A stretch of DNA of 64,000 nucleotides from Fonsecaea monophora (Eukaryota; Ascomycota; Eurotiomycetes; Chaetothyriales; Herpotrichiellaceae), in assembly GCF_001642475.1 (NCBI RefSeq), contig NW_019173943.1, forward strand, positions 372,001 to 436,000, read 5' to 3'. The position numbers were made by a program, and so were the translations under genes. The notes below the pieces were generated by a model, which was not told the origin of the DNA, ran no database searches, and worked only from the letters and a program-made list of their open reading frames with translations. Shown here in pieces: positions 22,773 through 32,352 of the stretch. Each line of letters opens with the position of its first letter. Position 1 is the stretch's first letter.

Positions 22773-22825
22773 CGGCAAAGCCAGTCTTCGGCAAATTTGG
22801 CTCGGCAAGCAGCTGAGTTACCGAA
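22773..22825. promoter_or_regulatory. BVMO promoter array of four TCGGYAA sites
   Basis: TCGGCAA at 22773, 22789 and 22803 is followed by TTACCGA (reverse of TCGGTAA) at 22819. The sites are spaced 16, 14 and 16 bp, 187-239 bp upstream of the preferred BVMO start. The last two form an inverted pair (CGG-N15-CCG), suited to a Zn2Cys6 dimer. Four 7-base sites in 53 bp is far above chance. Confidence 0.6.
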
Positions 22826-23076
22826 GACCAAGGAAGCCCTACCGTGAGGAACGAACCCAGCCCGGTACAGGTGATTTGCCACGCTTGGTCACTCCAGCCG
22901 TGATTCCGTCAAACCGAGGTTGAGCTTGCACAGCCCAAAGATCGCCTGAATAAAATCTGTGTGAGGCACTCTGCAGGCGCTGTCTCTATTGGACAGCACA
23001 TGGTTTGAGTAGTGCGACCCGGCATCCAATGATGGGAAACGAAACTTGGGTCTGCTGGTTGCCAATGGTGTATTGA

Positions 23077-25126
23077 CTACATCTGAGAACTGTATGGCTC
23101 GACAGGTCTCTCGAAATCTGTCCAGAGCGGGTCCAGCTGGACGTCGCAAAGATCGAAATTGAACATCATATCCGACTCGGCCTCCAAGAGTTGCATTGGA
23201 GGGGTTGCGACGGGATTGTGCGGCTGGGCAGAGTTCACGCACAGAAGATCCATGCTGGGACACAACGACGCGGGAAATGGAAATAACCTGAGCTTGTCGA
23301 CACGGTGGCAGAGACCAGCGCAAAACATATTGTCTCCGAAAGCTGGACGGCCCGCGGATGCATCTGCTGGGAGGTGCGACTGCACAACGCCACCGTTGCC
23401 ACCATCTCCCAGTACTGATCGCTGCACACGATCAACATTGGCGAGGATCAGGGCGCTGCTCGGATTGTTCGCCCTCATGTCCTGGAGAGCGAGCCGAACT
23501 TTGGCAAGGTCCTCCCTGTGCCTTGCGTTGGTGTCAGGGAACTTGACGAGGGCGTGAACCAGAGGGACGCTCGCCACCATGCAGTACCAGTTGTTGATTG
23601 GCAGAAGCGAAATTATATCCCCTCGATAGTAAATCTCCTCAAACAATGTAGCGATGGCTGAAGCTGCAACAACCGAGACCCTAAGGGATTCCAGACAGTT
23701 CTCTACCAGACGGTAGAAGAGGATGACCCCGGTGAAGTACATAATGTGGAGCTGATAGACAAACGGCCGATAAGCTCTCTGCTCCATTGGGTCGTAGAGG
23801 CGGAGATCTGGGCGAAGACTCTCAATCCAGTCTCTGAGGGATTCTCCGATATGGATAATCTGTTCCATAACCGGCCTCTGCTGTCGTCCATACTGTGCTT
23901 CTGAAACACTTCCCAGGATCTTGCAGAGTTTGGTCCTCTGAAGAAATAGTTCGTTATCTGGGTCAGCTTCCGCAAAGTCGTGGAGCGTTGGCAAGTTGAC
24001 ATCGACCTCTTGCATTCGAAGCGAAGACGGCCTTCCGTAACACAACGACTGTAGCGTGTCTTGATTCTGTCCCAAATGTCAGTGTTGAGCCTTTCGGTGA
24101 AGACGTGGGTGATCAAGCCTACAGCCAGATGCCACCAGATCCGTCGACACATGCCGGGTTCCGGTAAGCTTTTGTACGTGGCTTCTCTGTGCAAGCCCAT
24201 GTTCAACGCATACCGTATTGCAACGCCCCCCCAGTGCCAGGGTGAATTCAGGCTCAATTTGGTTGGCGTCTCCGGGCTTCTGGAGGCCAGGAGGCAGACT
24301 GACTTTAACACGGTCAAATATCGATCTGCCTCATAGTCCATCGCAAGTAGGGTTTTGACCTTCCAGTAAAACTGATCCGCTAGGGGGGCGGATTTGGGTG
24401 CACGTCGGAAATGACTTCCAACCAGGCACAGGCACTGCTGGAGTAGAACTGACTGAGGTTCACTTGTGAGATCACGGCGATCCACTAACGGCAGGAAGGG
24501 GAACAGATGCGAAAAGTAAACTTCCGAAAGGGCATTCATAAGCGGAATCGGCGGGAGCACTGTAGCTTGAGTAACTCGCAACACCGTTTCAGAGATCACG
24601 GCGGCCTCGGCGGGCCAAGAGTCTGGAGGTTCAGACACGCAAGTATTTGATAACAGTGAATGCTCCCCAAGATAACCCAACGGCCGGGTTCCGGTCACGG
24701 GTCGGGATCTATCTTCTGCATCTGCTGTGTCTGCTGTGTCTTGTACGCCGTGATCATGGAGTCGCTCAGCGTCTCCTCTCGACAGGCTGTAGTTCTCCGT
24801 GTGGTGGTGGGAAAGGGCAGGGCTCGTGAATGGGGTCGCCACAGGCGCCACCTGTGTTGAGAGTTTTCGTGATCGTTCGCGCCGTCTTTAGACTCAGGAC
24901 GTTAGCCAGGGAACACGGCAAAGACGGAGATGCGCACTTGCACAGCAGATTCCCCTTTCGGCAGTTGCTGCACTGACTGTCTGAACAAAGTTGAAGATCA
25001 CATTTTACCTGCCAGAGAAGGCGGGTTAGCACCAATATTCCCACCAAACCAAACAGAGCGCCGCCCCAGGATTACCTTCCGTGCATGGCACTGGACGCAA
25101 ACGACGCCTGCACGCCGACGAGTCAT
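23077..25126 (-). CDS. Zn2Cys6 transcription factor, 4 exons
   Basis: Exons: 25126-25076, 25008-24938, 24885-24123, 24066-23077, giving 624 residues. The first two exons assemble the zinc cluster (Cys10, Cys13, Cys20, Cys30, Cys33, Cys40). The 52-bp intron after the sixth Cys has a CTAAC branch site, and removing it yields the usual basic linker CKRRERSRK. The fungal-specific regulatory domain follows: HLFPFLPLVDRRDL, RRIWWHLA and SLCYGRPSSLR, the last joined across a 56-bp intron. It lies between the BVMO gene (same strand) and the divergent MBL hydrolase, so it is a likely local regulator of the catabolic genes. The 3' end past VDRVQRSVLGD is less conserved and could contain an unrecognised intron. 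Confidence 0.85.
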
Positions 25127-25634
25127 TCGGACAGTGCCTTCTGGAGTCATCGTTGGTGTGGAAGGAGGAGACATCCGGCAAGGGAAGCAAGGAAGCCAGG
25201 AAGCGAGGAAGCGAGATTTTCGAAGCGTCGGTTCTCTTGAGTGCGGCTGCGGCAGGCAGCTCGGTTATATACAAAGTGTGGAGGACACAAGGGTGGGGTC
25301 CTCGGCTGGGGAGCCTTGCCAAGGTGCGGGAACTGACCCTGGCTCTCTGGAGTATTTGCCTATTTCGGCGAATTTATGGGGGTGTTGAGGGGTCGAGAGA
25401 GGCACCCGGTTGGCCCCCGTGATCCAGAGATCCGGAACACGAGGCCAAGGTGTTGTGTGCACCGGCAGTCGGCAAACCCGCTATAGTATTTCGCTATTTG
25501 AGACCAAGCGCAGTCCCTGGGCTCTGGACTCTCGAATCTAGAGTGATGTTCGCACAAGACAGACAACTTGACCACCCTTCTTGATTCCTTAGCCTCCCGA
25601 CATCATCAAGGGGGCCCCGATTCGTTCCAACACC
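25127..25634. promoter_or_regulatory. Divergent promoter, regulator and MBL hydrolase
   Basis: These 508 bp separate the start codons of the Zn2Cys6 gene (-) and the MBL hydrolase (+). An exact TCGGCAA lies at 25469-25475, 160 bp ahead of the MBL start, next to an ACCGGCAG. TTCGGCGAA near 25364 is a near match. The arrangement would let one regulator control itself and the hydrolase. Confidence 0.45.
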
Positions 25635-26849
25635 ATGTCGCACCCCAACCCGTACTTTCCAGTGCCTGCCAGCACAAACACCGTGCAGGTCCGCATTGTT
25701 GACTCGACGACCAGGATCCGTAATTTGCCCATCGAGTTTCTGATGAAGCCGCCCATGGATGGCATGCAATACATGCCCACGTTGCCTTCGTGGTCCTTTC
25801 TGATCGAGCACTCCTCCGGGAAGAAGTTGCTGTTTGATCTCGGGGTTCCAAAGGATTGGCGCGTTCTTTCTCCCAAGGTCGTAGAGCCTCTGGCTGCTCG
25901 CGGGTGGGACATCCAAGTCGATAAGGAAGTCATCGATGTTCTCGAAGAAGGCCAAGTGGCCTCAAGCCAGATAAATGGCATCATTTGGAGGTGAGCCTCA
26001 AACACAGCTTCGCTCCCCGCACCCCGGGTGTCAGGGTAGAATGTAAAGTGACACAGACTCTTAGTCACTGGCACTGGGATCACCTGGGAGACCCCTCGAG
26101 GTTTCCACCATCCACTGACTTGATCGTCGGCCCTGGGTTCAAGGAGGCATTCCTGCCAGGTTTTCCCGCAAAGGCGGACTCCCCAGTCAGAGAAAGCGAC
26201 TTCCGGTGAGTGAACGCCTCTGGCCCGAACCGGAATTAGACTACTAACATCGCGGTGGTGTCAAAGCGGCCGCAACGTGGTTGAGATAGCTTTCGACAAG
26301 TCGCCTGCCGTTACCCAGGTAGGACCTTTCCAAGCATTCGACTATTTTGGAGACGGATCCTTCTTTCTGGTCGATACTCCTGGACATGCGGTAGGGCATT
26401 TGAGTGGGCTCGCGAGAACAACGGCCAACCCGGACACATTTATCTTTATGGGCGGGGATCTTTGCCATCACAGCGGTGAGATGAGGCCTTCGAAATACTT
26501 GCACATCCCGTCCGAGATTGCACTCCCGTCGTTCCCGCGCGGCATTTGTCCCGGTGCGGCGTTCGAAAAGTTGCTGGTTGAACGAACCGGGTCGCGAGAG
26601 AAGCCCTTCTTCGAGCCTGGATTTGGTTTAGACCTCGAAGAGGCCACAAGAACCATCGTCAAGGCTCAGGACGCGGACGCAAGCGAGAATATCTGGTTCA
26701 TTTATGCGCATGACCCTAGCCTGATTGGTACCGTGGATCTTTTCCCCTTGTCTGCAAACCAGTGGAAGGAACACGGCTGGCGACGGAAGACCTTGTGGTG
26801 CTTCCTCGAAGATTTTCGAGATGCTGCCGATGTATTTCGTCGAGCGTAG
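25635..26849 (+). CDS. Metallo-beta-lactamase-fold hydrolase, candidate lactonase, 3 exons
   Basis: Exons 25635-25990, 26065-26205 and 26267-26849, with introns of 74 and 61 bp, give 359 residues. The first splice rebuilds the metal site SHWHWDHLGD (His120, His122, Asp124, His125). Further ligands are expected in DTPGHAVGHLSG and GGDLCHHSG, and YAHDPSLIG lies near the end. The order and spacing match the lactonase/N-acyl-homoserine-lactonase-like branch of the MBL superfamily, common in fungi. There is no signal peptide, so it is probably cytosolic. Beside a BVMO, the simplest role is opening the lactone or ester the BVMO makes. That is inference; other MBL hydrolases act on thioesters or aryl esters. 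Confidence 0.85.
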
Positions 26850-27545
26850 AGATTGCATCTCGAGGGACCTCCCGTGTAGGTAGAAGAAACATCTCTTGAG
26901 CGACCTTGTGTCATGGGGGTGTTCTATTTCCCTCCTTCTTTGTGCACGTGCTCTAAACAAGAGTCTTTCATCGCTTCCGTGCTTCTGCGACGCCCATAAG
27001 CTTTCGCGCCAGCAAGGTTCCAGAGCACGCCAGGTCGCTTCGATAACGGAGGCCTGAGGCTGAGATGGAAATGTAGTTGTCATCAATCTCGCTCGATGCG
27101 GATACGAGTATGGGTTGTCTAATGTCGGCAGGCTTGGACGCACTTCTTCCGGCCCTCAGATAGGTGTGGAGACTATATAGCCATCATAAAGCCGGTCCTC
27201 GTACTCTGAACTCGGTAGAAACGGCCCCTGGCCCTTGGGAAGAGCCGAGCAACAGCCGGTCTGCAGCATTTTCCATGCGGCGACCACGCCAAGCGCCGCC
27301 GGTCGACTCCTCCACGTTTCCCCAGATATACTGCGGGACGGCAATTTCTTTACTGGGCTCGGTTGGTGAAACTGATATACGGCGTTGTGTCGAGGTATAT
27401 ACTAAGGCACGACCTCCCCGCAAGATCCCCGTCCATTCCCACAAAATCGACGCGCCTTCAGTTGCTTTGGCCATTGCGTCTTTCCTCCAACACCCGCCAG
27501 ATCAATCTCGTATCTCTCTCTTCTCGACGAGACTTAAAACCAAGC
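26850..27545. other. Intergenic, no gene seen
   Basis: This is the 3' flank of the MBL gene and the promoter of the MFS gene. TCGGCAG at 27124-27130 fits the looser cluster motif, 416 bp upstream of the MFS start. An in-frame extension of the MFS reading frame back to 27363 exists but lacks transporter features. Confidence 0.5.
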
Positions 27546-29166
27546 ATGGGGTCTACAGAGCCACAGAAGTCTAAGGACGTCGTGGAACACTTCGACAACG
27601 AACCTGGGCACGACAAGGAGGAGAAGGGGTTCAAGTCGCATGACGTCGCCACCTTCTCCCCAGCAGAGGAGAAGAGACTCCTGCGCCGAATCGACTTGCG
27701 CGTGACGTGCGTGCTTGGATCGTTATACCTTATCGCTCAGATTGACAGAAACAATCTCGGGAACGCGAACATTGCCGGCATGTCCGTTGATCTGGACCTC
27801 ACCGGCAGCAGGTATTCCATCGTCGTTTTGTTCATGTTCATCACCTATGTCTGCTTCCAACCCGTTGCCGTGGTGGTGATCCGCAAGGTCGGAGCACGAG
27901 TATTCTTCACGACGATTGTATTGTTTTGGGCGGCAACCGAAATCTCTCTCGGCTTGGTCAAGGATTGGTACGACATGATCCCCCTCCGTCTCATATTGGG
28001 CGCCTTCGAGGCCGGCATGTTTCCCTGCGCTGCGTACATGCTTTCGAGTTGGTATACGCGGTTTGAATTGCAGCAACGAATGGCACTGTTCTACCTTATC
28101 GGCACCGTCGCCTCGGCCTTTACGGGAATCCTGGCTTATGGAGTGTCCCAAATGGGCGGCCTGGGAAGTGGCCCGGAGTGGTGGGGCCACCGCTACGGCC
28201 CTACGAAAGAGAACCCAGACGCCCCGAGCGGCTTTGAGTCGGGCATCGCTGGTTGGCGATGGATCTTCATCATGTTCGGTATCTTTACGCTGGTGGTCGG
28301 CATCGTCTGCTTCTTTCTAATCGTGGAATTTCCCGAGAAAGAGCTTGAGCCCAAGAGATGGAAGGTCCCCTTCCTCTCCGAACGAGAGACTGAGCACGCC
28401 ATATCGAGAATCCAAGACGATAGAGCCGACGCAGAAGCTGAGGATTTCACGGTGCGCAAGTACCTTCGAGGCGCCGCTGACCTCAAGGTCTGGGGACACG
28501 CGGCCGTTTTCGGCCTGACTACCGTCACTAACTATGCCGTCGTCTATTTCTTGCCCATCATCCTGCGCGAGGGTCTGGGCTTCGGGATTGCTGCGTCTCA
28601 ATGCTTGACGGCTCCCCCTTATGTCCTCGGCTGCATCTGGATGCTGAGCCTTGGGTGGCTCTCTGACAAGGTCCGCCTGCGTTCACCCTTTATTGTATTC
28701 AATTGCTGCAGTTCCATTCTCGGTGAGTTTTCTTCCGCCAACGCCCCCAGCGATTGCACCACCGAACTTGTGCTGACCTCCGTATCCAGGACTCGGTCTC
28801 CTTGGCTACACACACGCGGTGGCAAGTCGCTTAGTGGGTGCCTTCCTCGTCACAGCGGCTGGATCGGCAAATATTCCTGCAGCGCTTGCCTGGCAAGCCA
28901 ACAACGTCCGGGGACATTGGAAGCGTGCCCTGACCTCGGCCATGGCCGTTGGGGCCGGGGGCATCGGCGGCATCGTTGGTGGGACTGTCTTCCGAACAGA
29001 GGACGCCCCAACTTACCATCCAGGGATCATCGCAACCCTCGTCGCCAATTCCCTTATGATACTGGTATGCGCCCTGCTTAACATCAAGTTCTATCGGGCA
29101 AATAGGAGAGCAGAAGCTGGCGGAAAGCCGATCGAAGGGTTGGCATCATTCAGATACACTTATTAA
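27546..29166 (+). CDS. MFS transporter, Dal5/allantoate permease type, 2 exons
   Basis: Exon 1 (27546-28722) and exon 2 (28790-29166) flank a 67-bp intron (GTGAGT...TCCAG) and give 517 residues with about 12 membrane helices. Anion:cation symporter (Dal5) family signs: LLRRIDLRVTCVLGSLYLIA, DRNNLGNANIAGM, LGAFEAGMFPCAAYMLSSWY, GWRWIFIMFGIF, and after the splice AWQANNVRGHWKRALTSAM, the family's conserved N-x2-G-x3-K/R-RA stretch. Members import organic anions such as allantoate, nicotinate, pantothenate or phthalate-like acids. Here it probably carries the carboxylated substrate or an intermediate of the pathway across the plasma membrane. The start at MGSTEP was chosen because upstream in-frame sequence is basic and unlike the family. 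Confidence 0.9.
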
Positions 29167-29826
29167 TCGAACGGACCAAACCGGGAGACAAGCTTCTCCT
29201 TCAGGAGATAGCAGTTGGTCTTTGAGAATGACGATCTGGACAGAGGGCGGTAGATAGCATCCGATGTCATGAGTTATCTGTGCGCGAAATGTAGCTTGTT
29301 TGCGGGTCCCCGGGTAGGGGGGGGGGGGAGATTTTTGGCTCAGACCTGGCGCCAAGTATTGCTCCTTCAGTATATGGGTAAGAAAGACAGCAATTGAGCA
29401 GAGACGACCAAGAAAAAGAGCCCTAGAGAATATGTCTTGCTTGCCCTTTTGCGGGTGTGGAACCAGCTAGTGGAGGGCTGGTCAAGCTGTGCAAGCATTC
29501 GCGAACACCGGAGCGCAGTGCCCAATTCAATCAGTTTGAAGCCCTACACCACTCCCACTCCTGGCTCTAGGGCTCAGATTAAGTCTGCCCGCGAGACCGC
29601 GTAATGGGTTCGGGATTCATCGTCCGTAACCGCATGGGGCCCGCTATAGAGACTTCGTACCGCCAGCCGAGTGCCGTGTCTCGGATTCTCTCTCTCGCTT
29701 CCTCCCATCGACCTCCCAATTTCAGTCTCTTCCCCAGACGTCCAGGCCGGGACGCGAGATGCCCTAGTGCCCTCTTTGCATCGACTTGACCCCCCAACGC
29801 CGTGTCGTTGGTAATTGCCACGCAAT
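29167..29826. other. Intergenic, no gene seen
   Basis: This is the 3' flank of the MFS gene and the promoter of the second Zn2Cys6 gene. It contains a G-run at about 29318-29329. No exact TCGGYAA was noticed. No gene supported. Confidence 0.5.
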
Positions 29827-31923
29827 ATGCAAACCAGCCAGAGAGCGCGCTTGCGAGCGCCGCGAGCATGCCAGCGCTGCAACCAGCGCAAGGTAAAGTG
29901 CGACGTGATCGAGACGGGACTCCCGTGCAGCCGCTGCCGCCTCGACGCCGCCCCGGAGTGTACGATCATGCCCTCTCGACGAGGCACATATGAGAGAAGA
30001 AAGGTGCGCAACCAGGCGACACTTCTACGGCCAGCATCGTCCTCCCCATTGCCGGCGGACCGTCAGACGGAAATGCAACGCTCAAGTTCTGGCGATGGAC
30101 AAGTACAAAGCCCGAACATCTCGCGCGCAACGTCGGAGAAGACAAAGAGTCATGCTGCTCAATGGGAATCCACCGAGGTGGCTGGCCGTACTGACGCTCC
30201 CGGCTCCAACATGAGCGTGCCGAATGCTGACCAGAGTTCTCTTGCATCTATGTTTGAAGCCTTTCTCAACAAGCAGAATTCGTCTCCGGAGAGTACAGTT
30301 TCAAAGCTGGGGATTGTCTTCTTCAATGAAAATTCGCCTCTGACCTTCGCTCTGTCCGAACTTCAGGGGTCGCAGCGACCGACTACATACAACGCGGGCT
30401 CCCATCTCCATGAGGATCCTGTGATTCAGCGCAGCGATCTCCATCCACCTCACATGTCGCATCAGGAGACGGGCTTCCTCAAGTCGAGAGGCGCATTTGA
30501 CACGCCCAGGCCTGAGGTGTCGGACATGCTTCTCGCCGCATTTCTCGACCGCTTCATCCCTCTCTATTCCATTGTGGACAAGTCGAGCTTTGTGAAATCT
30601 TACCGGGAGCAAAGTCTGCCTTGGATCCTCTTTCATGCAATGTGCTTCATCGGGGCCACATTCTGCGACACCAGTAGTCTACACAGGGCTGCATTTGAGA
30701 ACAGAGTGGAAGCTCGCCGATCCTTTTATAACAAGGCCAAGATGCTTTTCGACTTGGGCTACGAGACTAATAAAGTCGTGCTCCTTCAAGCGGTCCTTAT
30801 GCTCTCATTCTGGGGACCCCAGATGAAGAGCTATTGGAACCCGTGTTCCTGGATCGGCTTTGGAGTTACGATCGCCGAGTCGCTTGGTATACACCGGAGT
30901 GACTCCTCAACGAGTATGGTGCCCCAGGCTAAAGGCTTGCTCCGAAGATTGTGGTGGACGTTGGCGGTGCGAGACGCTTACTGCGCTGCGCTGCTGGGTC
31001 GACCTTTCCGGATCAACATGTCTCAGTGTAACACTGACATGCTCAACATGGCCGACTTCGACCACGAGTCCGACTTCTTGGCCACGGGAACGGAGAGCCT
31101 CATCCATTGCAACTATCAGATACAGCTAGCAAAATTGTCGCTTGTCCTGCGCAAGATCATCGAGTTACGCTTCGGTCCCAGCGAAAACTTGACCACGCTA
31201 CAAGATCTGCAGGACATGTGCAACGAGTGGAAAGCAAGACTCCCTCCGGAAGTCGACTGGGAGTTTCCCATCACCGACTCGAACAGAATCTTTGCAACAA
31301 GCCTACGCATCATTTTCCATCACCACGTCATCTTCATTTACTTCAACATGCCGAGCGTCCCGGAGGGCCGAGAAAGCGTAGAAGCCGACGTCGACAGCGC
31401 GTTTTCCAGTCTTCCCCAATCGTCGGCGGAGGTTATCTCGTCCACAGCCGTCACACTGATGACGAACTCGATGCTCGGCCTCGTTCCACATGAGATTTTT
31501 CCGGGCTTCTTTATTGCGAGCATTGTCTTTTATAGAAGGGTGCGGAAATCGAACCATGTCCACGCTCAAATGGGCCGTGCTGCCTTGGACAACTGCACAA
31601 TGGTGATGAATGCGGTGAGGGAACGCTGGGATCCAGCCTTCTGGGCGATCAAAATCTTTGACTTCCTCGTAACCGAGGCCGCCAACTCGACGACAGCTTC
31701 GTTGACGACCGCATGGAGTTCCCAAAATCTGCAATCTGGAGGTTGCGGTGCAGAGAACCCAAATAGTGAGGTCTTGCAGGACACAACAGAAACCCAAGCC
31801 AGCGGCTACGACACCCAAAAAGATATCCTCCATTCAATTGACTTTGGACTGTCGCGGTTCGAAGTGTTGAACGAGTTTTTGTTGATGCCGAGCTATTTCG
31901 GGGCCACTCCAAACGCCTGGTGA
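29827..31923 (+). CDS. Zn2Cys6 transcription factor, single exon
   Basis: 698 residues in one exon. The zinc cluster is complete: Cys15, Cys18, Cys25, Cys34, Cys37, Cys45 (CQRCNQRKVKC, then CSRCRLDAAPEC). It is followed by SRRGTYERRK, a post-cluster motif I associate with fatty-acid/cutinase-type regulators (CTF1, FarA/FarB), which bind CCTCGG-like sites. The middle holds the fungal-specific regulatory domain (FLDRFIPLYSIVDKSSF, GRPFRINMSQCNTD, LRRLWWTLAVRDAYCA). If the CTF1/Far resemblance is right, it would tie the cluster to fatty-acid or alkanoate induction. The ATG at 29827 was chosen, since nothing upstream in frame starts with ATG. Which of the two cluster regulators reads the TCGGYAR sites is unknown. 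Confidence 0.88.
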   Translation: MQTSQRARLRAPRACQRCNQRKVKCDVIETGLPCSRCRLDAAPECTIMPSRRGTYERRKVRNQATLLRPASSSPLPADRQTEMQRSSSGDGQVQSPNISRATSEKTKSHAAQWESTEVAGRTDAPGSNMSVPNADQSSLASMFEAFLNKQNSSPESTVSKLGIVFFNENSPLTFALSELQGSQRPTTYNAGSHLHEDPVIQRSDLHPPHMSHQETGFLKSRGAFDTPRPEVSDMLLAAFLDRFIPLYSIVDKSSFVKSYREQSLPWILFHAMCFIGATFCDTSSLHRAAFENRVEARRSFYNKAKMLFDLGYETNKVVLLQAVLMLSFWGPQMKSYWNPCSWIGFGVTIAESLGIHRSDSSTSMVPQAKGLLRRLWWTLAVRDAYCAALLGRPFRINMSQCNTDMLNMADFDHESDFLATGTESLIHCNYQIQLAKLSLVLRKIIELRFGPSENLTTLQDLQDMCNEWKARLPPEVDWEFPITDSNRIFATSLRIIFHHHVIFIYFNMPSVPEGRESVEADVDSAFSSLPQSSAEVISSTAVTLMTNSMLGLVPHEIFPGFFIASIVFYRRVRKSNHVHAQMGRAALDNCTMVMNAVRERWDPAFWAIKIFDFLVTEAANSTTASLTTAWSSQNLQSGGCGAENPNSEVLQDTTETQASGYDTQKDILHSIDFGLSRFEVLNEFLLMPSYFGATPNAW

Positions 31924-32352
31924 AAGCGACCACGACGACACATCTCCCAGTATGTTGTCCAAACCCAAACCGACAGTTGATGATCTCAGTAACCCGCAGC
32001 AAATGAGGAAAAAGCAGTTTGCGGCAGTTGGCTGACGGCTAACAGTGGCGACGGCTACGGCCCAATTACCGAGCAGACAACCAACTCCTCCGGCACGCAA
32101 GCTTTCGTCGTGGAGCTGCAACCGATCGCCAGGCCGAACACTCGGCAATGACTCTCAGGCTTGCGGCTATTTCGTCTCAAGCCCCTGCTCAGTGCGTTCT
32201 CGATAAAATTGGGGACCAACAGATATTGACCGCGTTGCCAAAACTGGCTGGAGCGACTATCAACCCCCGGACATGAGAAGGTCCTTATTGATTGGATACC
32301 TTGGTCTTGATTGAAACCGTGACCGCCGCCTTGTCATAGATTTCGACCAACA
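31924..32352. promoter_or_regulatory. Acyl-CoA ligase promoter with TCGGYAA sites
   Basis: TTACCGA lies at 32066-32072 and TCGGCAA at 32142-32148, 205-287 bp ahead of the ligase start, the same distance range as in the SDR, BVMO and oxidase promoters. A CCG-N6-CGG everted pair overlaps the second site. No gene is seen in this stretch. Confidence 0.45.

Noticed and set aside
27363..27545. 61-residue N-terminal extension of the MFS transporter
   Set aside because: The extension is basic and unlike the family. The start at 27546 gives a typical charged N-terminus before the first helix.
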